DNA of 64,000 nt, taken from Streptomyces cellulosae (GTDB lineage: Bacteria; Actinomycetota; Actinomycetes; Streptomycetales; Streptomycetaceae). Positions 35,307 through 46,330 of this stretch are shown here, in pieces (within the stretch, counting starts at the first letter, position 1; the number at the start of each line of letters is the position of its first letter). The notes under the pieces are model-generated. The model made no database searches. It saw only the letters and a list, made by a program, of their open reading frames with translations, and was not told the DNA's origin. The DNA lies in NCBI GenBank assembly GCA_014655195.1, contig BNBH01000002.1, forward strand, positions 242,406-306,405, in the 5' to 3' direction. The translations under genes and the position numbers were made by a program.

Positions 35307-36722
35307 GTGATCGCCCTCTCCCTCGCCGAGATCGCAGAAGTCGTCGGCGGGCAGACGTACGACATACCGGACCCCTCCGTCCTGGTCACCGGCGAGGTGG
35401 TCCGGGACTCGCGGGAGGCGGGTCCGGGCAGCCTCTTCGTCGCCTTCGTCGGCGAGCGCGTGGACGGCCACGACTTCGCGGCCCAGGTCGTCGAGGCGGG
35501 CGCGGCGGCCGTGCTGGCCTCCCGGCCGGTCGGGGTGCCCGCGATCGTCGTGGAGGACGTCCAGGCCGCCCTCGGGGCTCTCGCCCGGCACGTCGTCGCC
35601 CGGCTCGGCGCCACCCTCGTCGCCCTCACCGGGTCGGCCGGCAAGACCAGCACCAAGGACCTCGTCGCCCAGGTGCTGGGAAGCAAGGCCCCCACCGTCT
35701 TCACGCCCGGCTCCCTCAACAACGAGATCGGGCTGCCGCTGACCGCGCTCACCGCCACCGAGGAGACGCGGTTCCTCGTGCTGGAGATGGGGGCGCGGGG
35801 CATCGGCCACATCCGCTACCTCACCGGACTGACCCCGCCGAGGATCGGCCTGGTGCTGAACGTCGGCTCCGCGCACATCGGCGAGTTCGGCGGCCGCGAG
35901 CAGATCGCCGAGGCCAAGGGCGAGCTCGTCGAGTCGCTGCCGCCGGCCGAGGAGGGGGGCGTCGCGATCCTCAACGCGGACGACCCCTACGTCCGCGCCA
36001 TGGCCTCCCGTACGAAGGCGAAGGTGATCTTTTTCGGAGAGTCCGGCGAAGCGGACGTCTCCGCCGAGAACGTGCGACTCACGGACAGCGGACAGCCCTC
36101 CTTCAGGCTTCACACACCCTCCGGTGCAAGTGATGTGACCATGCGCCTGTACGGTGAGCATCACGTGTCGAACGCGCTCGCCGCGGCCGCCGTCGCCCAC
36201 GAGTTGGGCATGTCCGCAGACGAGATCGCCCGCGCGCTCTCCGAGGCGGGCTCCCTCTCCCGCTGGCGCATGGAGGTCACCGAGCGACCGGACGGCGTGA
36301 CGGTCGTCAACGACGCCTACAACGCGAACCCCGAGTCCATGAAGGCCGCGCTGCGTGCGCTGGTGGCGATGGGCAAGGGGCGCCGTACGTGGGCGGTGCT
36401 CGGCAAGATGGCCGAGCTCGGGGACGAGGCGCTCGCCGAGCACGACGCGGTCGGACGGCTCGCCGTCCGGCTCAACGTCAGCAAGCTCGTCGCGGTCGGG
36501 GGCAGGGAAGCCGCCTGGCTGCAACTGGGCGCATATAACGAGGGTTCGTGGGGTGAGGAGTCGGTGCACGTGTCCGACGCACAGGCGGCGGTCGACCTGT
36601 TGCGCAGCGAATTGCGCCCGGGGGATGTCGTACTCGTGAAGGCGTCCCGTTCGGTCGGGCTCGAGAGCGTGGCGCAGGCGCTGCTCGAGACCGGTGCCGA
36701 GGGTGAGGTCGCCGCCCGATGA
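35307..36722 (+). CDS. murF: UDP-MurNAc-tripeptide:D-Ala-D-Ala ligase
   Basis: A 471-residue Mur ligase adding D-Ala-D-Ala to finish the UDP-MurNAc-pentapeptide. Seen: LAEIAEVVGGQTYDIPDPS, ALTGSAGKTSTKDLVAQVLG (ATP loop), NNEIGLPLTALTATEET, LNVGSAHIGEFGGREQIAEA and VNDAYNANPESMKAAL. The start is GTG at 35307, four bases after the murE stop. The stop overlaps the mraY start by ATGA. Confidence 0.95.
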   Translation: MIALSLAEIAEVVGGQTYDIPDPSVLVTGEVVRDSREAGPGSLFVAFVGERVDGHDFAAQVVEAGAAAVLASRPVGVPAIVVEDVQAALGALARHVVARLGATLVALTGSAGKTSTKDLVAQVLGSKAPTVFTPGSLNNEIGLPLTALTATEETRFLVLEMGARGIGHIRYLTGLTPPRIGLVLNVGSAHIGEFGGREQIAEAKGELVESLPPAEEGGVAILNADDPYVRAMASRTKAKVIFFGESGEADVSAENVRLTDSGQPSFRLHTPSGASDVTMRLYGEHHVSNALAAAAVAHELGMSADEIARALSEAGSLSRWRMEVTERPDGVTVVNDAYNANPESMKAALRALVAMGKGRRTWAVLGKMAELGDEALAEHDAVGRLAVRLNVSKLVAVGGREAAWLQLGAYNEGSWGEESVHVSDAQAAVDLLRSELRPGDVVLVKASRSVGLESVAQALLETGAEGEVAAR

Positions 36723-37792
36723 TGAATCAGGTCCTGTTCGCAGGAGTCATTGGCCTCTTCCTGACGCTGATCGGCACGCCGCTGCTGATCAAGCTGCTCG
36801 CCCGCAAGGGGTACGGGCAGTACATCCGCGACGACGGCCCGCGCGAGCACGCCAGCAAGCGCGGTACGCCGACGATGGGCGGCATCGCCTTCATCCTGTC
36901 GACGGTCGCCGCCTACTTCCTCTCCAAGGTGATCAGCGGCGAGTCGCCGCGGTACTCCGGCGTGCTGGTGCTGGGCCTGATGGTCGGCATGGGCCTCGTC
37001 GGCTTCCTCGACGACTACATCAAGATCGTCAAGCGGCGTTCGCTGGGTCTGCGGGCCAAGGCGAAGATGGCCGGCCAGCTGATCGTCGGCGTCGCCTTCG
37101 CGGTGCTGTCGCTGCAGTTCGCGGACTCCCGCGGGCAGACCCCCGCCTCCACGAAGCTGTCGTTCATCACGGACTTCGGCTGGACCATCGGCCCGGTGCT
37201 GTTCGTGATCTGGGCGCTGTTCATGATCCTCGCGATGTCGAACGGCGTGAACCTCACCGACGGTCTGGACGGTCTCGCGACCGGCGCCTCGGTGCTCGTC
37301 TTCGGCGCCTACACCTTCATCGGCGTCTGGCAGTTCCAGGAATCCTGCGCCAACGGCGAGACGCTGACCAACCCGGGCGCCTGCTACGAGGTGCGCGACC
37401 CGCTGGACCTCGCCGTCGTGGCGTCCGCGCTGATGGGCTCCTGCCTGGGCTTCCTGTGGTGGAACACCTCCCCGGCCAAGATCTTCATGGGTGACACCGG
37501 TTCGCTGGCGCTCGGCGGCGTGCTCGCGGGTCTCGCGATCTGCTCCCGCACCGAGCTGCTGCTCGCCATCCTCGGCGGCCTGTTCGTCCTCATCACGATG
37601 TCGGTGGTCATCCAGGTCGGCTCGTTCCGGCTCACCGGTAAGCGGGTCTTCCGGATGGCGCCGCTCCAGCACCACTTCGAACTCAAAGGCTGGTCCGAAG
37701 TCCTTGTGGTGGTCCGCTTCTGGATCATCCAGGGCATCTGTGTGATCGTCGGACTCGGCCTCTTCTACGCGGGATGGGCAGCGGACAAGTGA
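36719..37792 (+). CDS. mraY: Phospho-MurNAc-pentapeptide transferase MraY
   Basis: A 357-residue integral membrane enzyme with about ten helices. It moves phospho-MurNAc-pentapeptide to undecaprenyl phosphate to make lipid I. Seen: GTPTMGGIAFILSTVAAYF, GFLDDYIKIVKRRSLGLRA (catalytic Asp pair), NGVNLTDGLDGLATGAS, IFMGDTGSLALGGVLAG, and the HHFELKGWSE loop near the C-terminus. The start is ATG at 36719, overlapping murF; an adjacent ATG at 36722 is an alternative. The last 19 bases overlap murD. Confidence 0.96.
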   Translation: MMNQVLFAGVIGLFLTLIGTPLLIKLLARKGYGQYIRDDGPREHASKRGTPTMGGIAFILSTVAAYFLSKVISGESPRYSGVLVLGLMVGMGLVGFLDDYIKIVKRRSLGLRAKAKMAGQLIVGVAFAVLSLQFADSRGQTPASTKLSFITDFGWTIGPVLFVIWALFMILAMSNGVNLTDGLDGLATGASVLVFGAYTFIGVWQFQESCANGETLTNPGACYEVRDPLDLAVVASALMGSCLGFLWWNTSPAKIFMGDTGSLALGGVLAGLAICSRTELLLAILGGLFVLITMSVVIQVGSFRLTGKRVFRMAPLQHHFELKGWSEVLVVVRFWIIQGICVIVGLGLFYAGWAADK

Positions 37793-39216
37793 CCGACTGG
37801 CAGGGCAAGCACGTCACCGTCGCGGGACTGGGCGTCTCCGGCGTCCCGGCGGCCAAGGCGCTCCACGGACTCGGCGCGAAGGTCACCGTCGTCAACGACG
37901 GCGACGACGCCCGGGCCCGCGAGCAGGCCGCGGAACTGGAGGCGCTCGGCGTCACCGTCCGCCTCGGGGACGGCACGGCACCTGACAGCGGCTCCGCCGC
38001 GGGCCTGCCCGAAGGCACCGAGCTGATCGTCACCGCCCCCGGCTGGAGGCCGGACCACCCGCTCTTCGCGGCGGCGGACGCGGCCGGGGTGCCGGTGTGG
38101 GGCGACGTCGAACTCGCCTGGCGGCTCAGGAAGCCCGGCGCGGCGGACTGGCTCGCGGTCACCGGCACCAACGGCAAGACCACCACCGTGCAGATGCTCG
38201 CCTCCATCCTGGAGGCGGCAGGCCTGCGCACCGCCGCCGTCGGCAACATCGGCGTCTCCCTCCTGGACGCGGTCCTCGGCGACGAGGAGTACGACGTGCT
38301 CGCCGTGGAGCTGTCCAGCTACCAGCTCCACTGGGCGCCCTCGCTGCGCGCCCACTCCGCCGCCGTCCTCAACCTGGCGCCCGACCACCTCGACTGGCAC
38401 GGCTCCATGGAGGCGTACGCCAAGGACAAGGGCCGCATCTACGAGGGCAACCGGGTCGCCTGCGTCTACAACGTGGCCGACAAGGCCACCGAGGACCTCG
38501 TCCGCGAGGCCGACGTCGAGGAGGGCTGCCGCGCCGTCGGCTTCACCCTCGGCACCCCCGGGCCCTCCCAACTCGGCGTCGTCGAGGGCCTCCTGGTGGA
38601 CCGCGCCTTCGTGGAGAACCGGCAGAAGAACGCCCAGGAGCTGGCCGAGGTCGCCGACGTGAAGCCGGCCGCCCCGCACAACATCGCCAACGCCCTTGCC
38701 GCGGCGGCCCTCGCGCGCGCCTACGGGGTGCCCGCGGCCGCCGTGCGGGAGGGCCTGCGGAACTTCACCCCGGACGCCCACCGCATCGCGCACGTGGCGG
38801 ACGTGGACGGCGTGGCCTACGTGGACGACTCCAAGGCCACCAACACGCATGCCGCGCAGGCCTCGTTGGCCGCGTACGACTCCGTCGTGTGGATCGCCGG
38901 CGGACTCGCCAAGGGCGCCACCTTCGACGAACTCGTCGCCGAGGCCGCCGGGCGGCTGCGCGGCGCCGTGCTGATCGGCCGGGACCGCGCCCTGATCCGC
39001 GAAGCCCTCGCGCGACACGCCCCGGAAGTACCCGTCGTGGACCTCGGGCGGACCGACACTGGGGCGATGCTCCAGGCCGTCCAGGAGGCGCGGCGGCTGG
39101 CACGCCCCGGTGACACGGTGCTGCTCGCCCCGGCCTGCGCCTCCATGGACATGTTCGCCAACTACAACAAGCGCGGTGACGCGTTCGCCCAGGCGGTGCG
39201 CGAGCTCGGCGCCTGA
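37774..39216 (+). CDS. murD: UDP-MurNAc-L-alanine:D-glutamate ligase
   Basis: A 480-residue Mur ligase adding D-glutamate. Seen: VTVAGLGVSGVPAAKALHGL (N-terminal Rossmann-like domain), WLAVTGTNGKTTTVQMLAS (ATP loop), SSYQLHWAPSLRAHSAAVLN, NLAPDHLDWHGSMEAYAKDK and AYVDDSKATNTHAA. The start is ATG at 37774 inside the end of mraY, giving tight coupling; a GTG at 37789 (MTDWQGKHVT) is an alternative. Confidence 0.95.
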   Translation: MGSGQVTDWQGKHVTVAGLGVSGVPAAKALHGLGAKVTVVNDGDDARAREQAAELEALGVTVRLGDGTAPDSGSAAGLPEGTELIVTAPGWRPDHPLFAAADAAGVPVWGDVELAWRLRKPGAADWLAVTGTNGKTTTVQMLASILEAAGLRTAAVGNIGVSLLDAVLGDEEYDVLAVELSSYQLHWAPSLRAHSAAVLNLAPDHLDWHGSMEAYAKDKGRIYEGNRVACVYNVADKATEDLVREADVEEGCRAVGFTLGTPGPSQLGVVEGLLVDRAFVENRQKNAQELAEVADVKPAAPHNIANALAAAALARAYGVPAAAVREGLRNFTPDAHRIAHVADVDGVAYVDDSKATNTHAAQASLAAYDSVVWIAGGLAKGATFDELVAEAAGRLRGAVLIGRDRALIREALARHAPEVPVVDLGRTDTGAMLQAVQEARRLARPGDTVLLAPACASMDMFANYNKRGDAFAQAVRELGA

Positions 39217-39302
39217 CCCCGGCCGCCCCGGCGCCGGGCGACCTTGGGAGGGACGCGTGGGACCGTCCGAGACCTGTTGGCCGGCGTACCGCGGAGGTCG
39301 TG

Positions 39303-40655
39303 ATGTCCAGTAGCCGTACCGGCAGGCCGCCCGTCCAGCGGGCCGCCCGGCGCCCCGTGGTGCCCCGTCCTCCGCGCGAGAACCCCGTGAGCACCCTGGT
39401 GATGCGGGCGCGCAGGGCCTGGGACCGGCCGCTGACCGCGTACTACGTCATCCTCGGCGGCAGTCTGCTGATCACCGTGCTGGGCCTGGTGATGGTCTAC
39501 TCGGCCTCCCAGATCACGGCGCTGCAGATGTCGCTGCCGGGTTCGTACTTCTTCCGCAAGCAGCTGCTGGCGGCCGTGATCGGGGCGGTGCTGCTGCTGG
39601 TGGCGTCCCGGATGCCGGTGAAGCTGCACCGGGCGCTCGCCTACCCCATCCTCGCGGGGGCCGTCTTCCTGATGGCCCTGGTGCAGGTGCCGGGGATAGG
39701 AGTCGCGGTCAACGGCAACCAGAACTGGATCGCGCTCGGCGGCAGTTTCCAGCTCCAGCCCAGCGAGTTCGGCAAGCTGGCGCTGGTGCTGTGGGGCGCG
39801 GACCTGCTCGCCCGGAAACAGGACAAGCGGCTGCTGGCCCAGTGGAAGCACATGCTGGTGCCGCTGGTGCCGGCCGCGTTCATGCTGCTCGGGCTGATCA
39901 TGCTCGGCGGCGACATGGGCACCGCCATCATCCTCACCGCGATCCTCTTCGGCCTGCTGTGGCTGGCGGGCGCCCCCACCCGGCTGTTCGCCGGGGTGCT
40001 GGGCGTCGCCGCGCTGCTCGGCGCCATCCTCATCCGCACCAGCGAGAACCGCATGGCCCGGCTCGCCTGCCTCGGCGCCACCGAGCCGCAGACCGGACCG
40101 GTCGACTGCTGGCAGGCCGTGCACGGCATCTACGCCCTGGCCTCCGGCGGGATCTTCGGCTCCGGGCTCGGGGCGAGTCTGGAGAAATGGGGTGAACTAC
40201 CCGAAGCGCACACGGACTTCATCTTCGCCGTCACCGGTGAGGAACTGGGCCTGGCGGGGACGCTGTCGGTGCTCGCCCTGTTCGCCGCTCTAGGCTATGC
40301 GGGTATCCGCGTGGCCGGACGCACGGAGGACTCCTTCGTCAGGTATGCCGCGGGAGGCGTGACCACCTGGATCACGGCGCAGGCCGTGATCAACATCGGT
40401 GCGGTGCTCGGTCTGCTGCCGATCGCCGGAGTCCCGCTCCCGCTGTTCTCCTACGGCGGGTCCGCCCTGCTGCCGACCATGTTCGCCATCGGGCTGCTCA
40501 TCGCCTTCGCGCGTGAGGACCCCGCTGCGCGGATGGCGCTTGCGATGCGGCAACCCCGCTTTGGTAGAAAGCGGATCGGGGGTCCTCGGCGGCCCCGGAG
40601 ATGGAACACGATGCGACGGCGTGCCCCGGGGGCGCGTTCGTCCGGAGAGCGGTGA
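39303..40655 (+). CDS. ftsW: Cell division protein FtsW (SEDS glycosyltransferase)
   Basis: A 450-residue SEDS-family membrane protein with about ten helices that polymerises lipid II at the septum with FtsI. Seen: VMVYSASQITALQMS, GNQNWIALGGSFQLQPSEF, LGGDMGTAIILTAILFGLLW, HTDFIFAVTGEELGLAGTL and PLPLFSYGGSALLPTMFAIG. The start is ATG at 39303 six bases after GGAGG; a GTG directly before it is closer than usual to that site. Head and tail are Arg/Pro-rich. The next gene, murG, starts six bases after the stop. Confidence 0.95.
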   Translation: MSSSRTGRPPVQRAARRPVVPRPPRENPVSTLVMRARRAWDRPLTAYYVILGGSLLITVLGLVMVYSASQITALQMSLPGSYFFRKQLLAAVIGAVLLLVASRMPVKLHRALAYPILAGAVFLMALVQVPGIGVAVNGNQNWIALGGSFQLQPSEFGKLALVLWGADLLARKQDKRLLAQWKHMLVPLVPAAFMLLGLIMLGGDMGTAIILTAILFGLLWLAGAPTRLFAGVLGVAALLGAILIRTSENRMARLACLGATEPQTGPVDCWQAVHGIYALASGGIFGSGLGASLEKWGELPEAHTDFIFAVTGEELGLAGTLSVLALFAALGYAGIRVAGRTEDSFVRYAAGGVTTWITAQAVINIGAVLGLLPIAGVPLPLFSYGGSALLPTMFAIGLLIAFAREDPAARMALAMRQPRFGRKRIGGPRRPRRWNTMRRRAPGARSSGER

Positions 40656-40661
40656 ATTTCG

Positions 40662-41756
40662 GTGCATGTCGTACTCGCCGGCGGAGGAACCGCGGGCCAC
40701 ATCGAGCCCGCGCTCGCCCTCGCGGACGCGCTGCGCAGGCAGGATCCGTCCGTGGGCATCACGGCCCTGGGCACGGAGCGCGGCCTGGAGACCCGTCTCG
40801 TACCCGAGCGCGGGTACGAACTGGCGCTGATCCCCGCCGTCCCGCTGCCACGCAAGCCGACCCCCGAGCTGATCACCGTCCCGGGCCGGCTGCGCGGCAC
40901 CATCAAGGCGACCGAGCAGATCCTGGAGCGCACCCGCGCCGACGTCGTGGTCGGCTTCGGCGGCTACGTCGCCCTGCCCGGCTACCTCGCGGCCAAGCGG
41001 CTCGGCGTGCCGATCGTCATCCACGAGGCCAACGCCCGCCCCGGCCTGGCCAACAAGATCGGCTCGCGGTACGCGGCCCAGGTCGCCGTCGCCACCCCGG
41101 ACAGCAAGCTGCGCAACTCGCGTTACATCGGCATCCCGCTGCGGCACACCATCGCCACCCTGGACCGGGCCGCCATGCGCCCGCAGGCGCGCGCCGCGTT
41201 CGGGCTCGACCCCAACCTGCCGACGCTGCTGGTGTCCGGCGGCTCGCAGGGCGCCCGCCGGCTCAACGAGGTCGTCCAGCAGGTCGCCCCGTGGCTGCAG
41301 CAGGCCGGCATCCAGATCCTGCACGCGGTCGGCCCGAAGAACGAACTGCCGCACGTGCAGCAGATGCCGGGCATGCCCCCGTACATCCCGGTAAGTTACC
41401 TGGACCGGATGGACCTCGCGTACGCGGCGGCGGACATGATGCTCTGCCGCGCGGGCGCGATGACCGTCGCCGAGCTCTCCGCCGTCGGACTCCCGGCCGC
41501 CTACGTCCCGCTGCCCATCGGCAACGGCGAACAGCGGCTCAACGCCCAGCCGGTGGTGAAGGCGGGCGGCGGACTGCTGGTCGACGACGCGGACCTCACC
41601 CCGGAGTGGGTGCAGCAGAACGTCCTGCCCGTGCTCGCCGACCCGCACCGGCTGTACGAGATGTCCCGCGCCGCAAGCGAGTTCGGCCGCCGGGACGCCG
41701 ACGAACTGCTCGTCGGCATGGTGTACGAGGCGGTCGCCGCCCGTGCCCACAGGTAG
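40662..41756 (+). CDS. murG: UDP-GlcNAc:lipid I GlcNAc transferase MurG
   Basis: A 364-residue GT-B glycosyltransferase on the inner membrane face that converts lipid I to lipid II. Seen: [20 protein letters not shown] (G-loop 1), [18 protein letters not shown] (G-loop 2), [34 protein letters not shown] (G-loop 3) and [19 protein letters not shown] with [14 protein letters not shown] for UDP-GlcNAc binding. The start is GTG at 40662. murC, next to murG in mycobacteria, is missing here. Confidence 0.96.
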   Translation: MHVVLAGGGTAGHIEPALALADALRRQDPSVGITALGTERGLETRLVPERGYELALIPAVPLPRKPTPELITVPGRLRGTIKATEQILERTRADVVVGFGGYVALPGYLAAKRLGVPIVIHEANARPGLANKIGSRYAAQVAVATPDSKLRNSRYIGIPLRHTIATLDRAAMRPQARAAFGLDPNLPTLLVSGGSQGARRLNEVVQQVAPWLQQAGIQILHAVGPKNELPHVQQMPGMPPYIPVSYLDRMDLAYAAADMMLCRAGAMTVAELSAVGLPAAYVPLPIGNGEQRLNAQPVVKAGGGLLVDDADLTPEWVQQNVLPVLADPHRLYEMSRAASEFGRRDADELLVGMVYEAVAARAHR

Positions 41757-41781
41757 AGGCATGTGACGGAAGGCAGGGAGC

Positions 41782-42576
41782 GTGGCCGGATCGACGACCG
41801 CCGAGCGCGGTGAACGCAAGCGGGAGTCGTCCGGCCCGCCGCCCGTACGAGCCGTACGGCGACGGCGTCTTCGTCTGATGATCGCATCGGCGGTCGTCCT
41901 CCTGTTCCTCGGCAGCGGCGCCTTCTGGCTGCTGTACGGCTCCGATCTGGTCCGCGTGGAGCGCGTCTCGGTGTCCGGCGCCGGCGTCCTGACGCCGGAC
42001 CAGGTCCGGAAGGCGGCCGAGGTGCCGCTCGGGGAACAGCTCGTCTCGGTCGACACCGATGCCATCGAGCGGCGGGCCGCCGAGAAGCTGCCCCGCATCG
42101 ACACCGTCGACGTGGTCCGCTCCTGGCCCGACGAGATCAAGCTCCGGGTCACCGAACGCATCCCCGTCCTCCTGGTCCACAAGGGCGGCGAGTTCGTCGA
42201 AGTCGACGACGAGGGCGTGCGGTTCGCCACGGTGGAGAAAGCCCCCAAGGGGGTACCCGCGCTGGAAATGGATCTCTCCCGTTCCGGTTCCGCCGCGGCC
42301 AGTCTCCGGCGATTCGACGAGGACCGTCTGGTGCGCGAGGCGGTACGCGTGGCCGGCGCCGTCCCCGAGTCCCTCGCGCCGGAAACGCGCAGCGTCAAGG
42401 TCCGTTCCTACGACGCCATCTCGCTGGAACTCACGGACGGCCGTACGGTCGACTGGGGAAGCAGCGAGAAGGGGACGCGGAAGGCCCGCGCCCTGGTCGC
42501 GCTGATGAAAGCGGAGCCGGACGCACGGCACTTCGACGTCAGCGTTCCCAGCGCCCCGGCGTCATCAGGGAGTTGA
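41782..42576 (+). CDS. ftsQ: Cell division protein FtsQ/DivIB
   Basis: A 264-residue bitopic protein: a basic cytoplasmic head ([14 protein letters not shown]), one membrane helix (SAVVLLFLGSGAFWLLYG), a POTRA domain (LVRVERVSVSGAGVLTPDQV, then PRIDTVDVVRSWPDEIKLRV) and a beta domain ending in TRKARALVALMKAEP. It joins FtsL in recruiting and activating the FtsW-FtsI synthase. The start is GTG at 41782 after AGGGAG. It is followed by the ftsZ control region. Confidence 0.93.
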   Translation: MAGSTTAERGERKRESSGPPPVRAVRRRRLRLMIASAVVLLFLGSGAFWLLYGSDLVRVERVSVSGAGVLTPDQVRKAAEVPLGEQLVSVDTDAIERRAAEKLPRIDTVDVVRSWPDEIKLRVTERIPVLLVHKGGEFVEVDDEGVRFATVEKAPKGVPALEMDLSRSGSAAASLRRFDEDRLVREAVRVAGAVPESLAPETRSVKVRSYDAISLELTDGRTVDWGSSEKGTRKARALVALMKAEPDARHFDVSVPSAPASSGS

Positions 42577-42865
42577 CGCACATCCGCGCAGGCCAGCACC
42601 CTGGTTGGGCAGCGACACGGCTGATCACATAGGGTGAAAAGAAAAACGGGAGGTTCGGCGTGTTCGTTGAACGTGCGCCACGTGTCGACTTAGTGTCCTG
42701 TTCAGAAGACTCCAGGGAACAGACACACTGGTAACCCTAAACTTCAACGTTAGGGTTCGGGTCGGCGATACGGACCGTCCCATTCGGCATCAGTCGTCGG
42801 ATCGCGGGGGCAGCAGTTGCTCCGGCGCCCCGGCGACACGTAACTCGAGGCGAGAGGCCTTCGAC
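42577..42865 (+). promoter_or_regulatory. ftsZ promoter and leader region
   Basis: This 289-base gap is the control region of ftsZ. Promoter-like pairs include TTGAAC with TAGTGT at 18-base spacing (42667-42696) and TTGGGC with CATAGG at 17 bases (42605-42633). AACCCTAA (42733-42740) and TTAGGGTT (42750-42757) form a perfect 8-bp inverted repeat with a 9-base loop. GACAC, the core word of WhiA sites, occurs five times counting both strands: 42614, 42682, 42693, 42722 and 42835. In Streptomyces, sporulation-time increase of ftsZ depends on such control (established); assigning each site is inference. Confidence 0.75.
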
Positions 42866-44058
<1,193 letters not shown>

Positions 44059-44062
<4 letters not shown>

Positions 44063-44796
44063 TAGGACAGCGCGAGAGCGTGAGCGGCGCGCACTTCGGC
44101 TTCACCGACCGGTGGGGCGGGGTGAGCGCCGCTCCGTATGAGGAGCTCAACCTCGGGGGCGCCGTCGGCGACGACCCCGGGAACGTGCGCACCAACCGCG
44201 AACTCGCCGCCGAGGCGCTCGGCGTGGACCCGGCCCGCGTGGTCTGGATGAACCAGGTGCACGGGGCCGACGCGGTCGTCGTCGACGAGCCGTGGGGCAA
44301 CCGTCCGGTGCCCGAGGTGGACGCGGTCGTCACCGCGCGGCGCGGACTCGCCCTCGCCGTGCTCACCGCAGACTGCGTGCCCGTGCTGCTGGCCGACCCC
44401 GTCGCGGGCGTCGCCGCCGCGGCGCACGCGGGCCGGCCCGGACTGGTCGCCGGGGTCGTCCCGGCCGCCGTGCGGGCCATGACCGAACTCGGCGCCGACC
44501 CCGCCCGGATCGTCGCCCGCACCGGACCCGCGGTGTGCGGCCGGTGCTACGAGGTGCCGGAGCGGATGCGCTCCGACGTGGCCGCCGTCGAACCGGCCGC
44601 GTACGCGGAGACCGGCTGGGGAACCCCCGCGGTCGACGTCGTCGCGGGTGTGCACGCGCAACTCGAGCGGCTGGGCGTCCTGGGCGCCGGGCGCTCGCCC
44701 GTGTGCACACGGGAGTCGGACGATCACTTCTCGTACCGTCGCGACCGCACCACCGGGCGGCTCGCGAGTTATGTGTGGCTGGACCCGAGGACATGA
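44059..44796 (+). CDS. ylmD: YlmD/YfiH-family laccase-domain protein (PgeF type)
   Basis: A 245-residue protein of the multicopper polyphenol oxidase/YfiH family. Seen: [66 protein letters not shown] and [13 protein letters not shown], which hold the Zn-binding His/Cys set. Members have been shown to act as purine nucleoside phosphorylases or to remove mis-incorporated L-Ser from peptidoglycan precursors (PgeF). The latter would suit this cluster. The start is GTG at 44059, overlapping the ftsZ stop. Confidence 0.9.
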
Positions 44797-45512
44797 CGGA
44801 CCGTAAGGACGAACTCGCCGCGAACCTGGCGAGAGTGGAGGAGCGGATCGCCGCCGCGTGCGCCGCGGCCGGTCGCGACCGCGACGAGGTGACGCTGATC
44901 GTCGTCACCAAGACCTGGCCCGCGAGCGACGTGCGCATCCTCTCCGGACTCGGCGTGCGGCACGTCGCCGAGAACCGTGACCAGGACGCCGCCCCGAAGG
45001 CGGCGGCCTGCGCGGATCTGCCCCTTGTGTGGCATTTCGTCGGTCAGCTTCAGACCAACAAGGTGCGTTCGGTGGTCGGTTATGCCGATGTCGTGCAGTC
45101 CGTCGACCGTGCCCGTCTTGTGTCGGCGCTCTCCAAGGAGGCCGTCCGCGCCGGGCGCGAGGTCGGCTGCCTCATCCAGGTGGCGTTCGACGCCGGCGTC
45201 GACGGCCGGGGCGAGCGCGGCGGCGTGGCGCCCTCCGGCGTCGCGGAACTGGCCGACCTGGTGGCCGGCGCCGAAGGGCTGCGGCTGGACGGCCTGATGA
45301 CCGTCGCGCCGCTCACCGGGGAGTACGCCGGCCGCCAACAGGCGGCGTTCGAGCGGTTGATGGATTTGTCGACCGACCTGCGCCGGACCCATCCGGCTGC
45401 GAACATGGTGTCGGCAGGGATGAGTGCGGACCTCGAACAGGCCGTGGCCGCCGGAGCGACACATGTGCGCGTCGGCAGTGCGGTACTCGGAGTCCGCCCC
45501 AGGCTCGGGTAA
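44793..45512 (+). CDS. ylmE: YggS-family PLP-binding protein
   Basis: A 239-residue TIM-barrel protein that binds pyridoxal phosphate and keeps vitamin B6 homeostasis. The PLP Lys lies in [31 protein letters not shown] replaces the usual GENRVQE. Also seen are [37 protein letters not shown] and [20 protein letters not shown]. The start is ATG at 44793, overlapping ylmD by ATGA. Its place between ylmD and sepF is conserved in Gram-positives, but a division role is unproven. Confidence 0.92.
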   Translation: MTDRKDELAANLARVEERIAAACAAAGRDRDEVTLIVVTKTWPASDVRILSGLGVRHVAENRDQDAAPKAAACADLPLVWHFVGQLQTNKVRSVVGYADVVQSVDRARLVSALSKEAVRAGREVGCLIQVAFDAGVDGRGERGGVAPSGVAELADLVAGAEGLRLDGLMTVAPLTGEYAGRQQAAFERLMDLSTDLRRTHPAANMVSAGMSADLEQAVAAGATHVRVGSAVLGVRPRLG

Positions 45513-45640
45513 CGTCGCCAAGAAGTCGGACCACAGCAGAAAATATGGTCATTTCCGCCCAACAGCGGAGCAAGGACCCAGTGGATCGCGGGCACTTGGC
45601 GGTCGTCAGCGGATCCACCACAGAGCGGAGGACTCGGAGC

Positions 45641-46282
45641 ATGGCCGGCGCGATGCGCAAGATGGCGGTCTACCTCGGCCTCGTGGAGGACGATGGGTAC
45701 GACGGCCGCGGATTCGACCCAGACGACGATTTCGAACCGGAGCTCGACCCGGAGCCGGAGCGGGACCACCGGCGGCGCGAGCCGTCACACCAGTCCCACG
45801 GAACACATCAGCCACAAAGGGACGAAGAGGTACGAGTCGTCCACCCGCCCGCGCCCCGCGAACCGGTGTCCCGGTCCGCTTCGCTGCCCGCGGAATCGCC
45901 ACGCCCGGCGCGGATCGCGCCCGTGGCATCCATCACACAAGAACGCGCCAGCCTGGAGAAGAACGCACCGGTGATCATGCCCAAGGTCGTGTCGGAACGA
46001 GAGCCTTACCGGATCACCACGCTTCATCCCCGGACCTACAACGAGGCCCGTACCATCGGGGAACACTTCCGTGAGGGCACTCCGGTGATCATGAATCTGA
46101 CTGAGATGGATGACACAGACGCCAAGCGACTTGTCGACTTTGCGGCGGGTTTGGTGTTTGGTCTTCACGGCAGCATCGAGCGGGTGACGCAGAAGGTGTT
46201 CCTGTTGTCGCCTGCTAACGTCGATGTCACGGCGGAGGACAAGGCCCGCATCGCAGAGGGCGGGTTCTTCAACCAGAGCTGA
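45641..46282 (+). CDS. sepF: Cell division protein SepF
   Basis: A 213-residue FtsZ partner that anchors and bundles Z-ring filaments. The N-terminal amphipathic membrane-binding helix is [19 protein letters not shown] long acidic/Pro-rich linker follows. The C-terminal SepF fold contains [40 protein letters not shown] and [18 protein letters not shown]. The start is ATG at 45641 with GGAGGACTCGGAGC before it. A gap of 128 bases upstream may hold its own promoter. Confidence 0.96.
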   Translation: MAGAMRKMAVYLGLVEDDGYDGRGFDPDDDFEPELDPEPERDHRRREPSHQSHGTHQPQRDEEVRVVHPPAPREPVSRSASLPAESPRPARIAPVASITQERASLEKNAPVIMPKVVSEREPYRITTLHPRTYNEARTIGEHFREGTPVIMNLTEMDDTDAKRLVDFAAGLVFGLHGSIERVTQKVFLLSPANVDVTAEDKARIAEGGFFNQS

Positions 46283-46330
46283 GACGCAGGACCGGACAAG
46301 AGCGGTACAGGGGAGAGGGAAAAGCAGGCC

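Noticed and set aside
31415..35812. Very long reverse-strand open frame across ftsL, pbpB, murE and murF
   Set aside because: GC-rich codon bias leaves the opposite strand open; the frame has no recognisable domain and no start signal, while the forward genes have complete catalytic motifs.
39217..39302. Possible promoter between murD and ftsW
   Set aside because: The 86-base gap shows only a ribosome site; no convincing -35/-10 pair.
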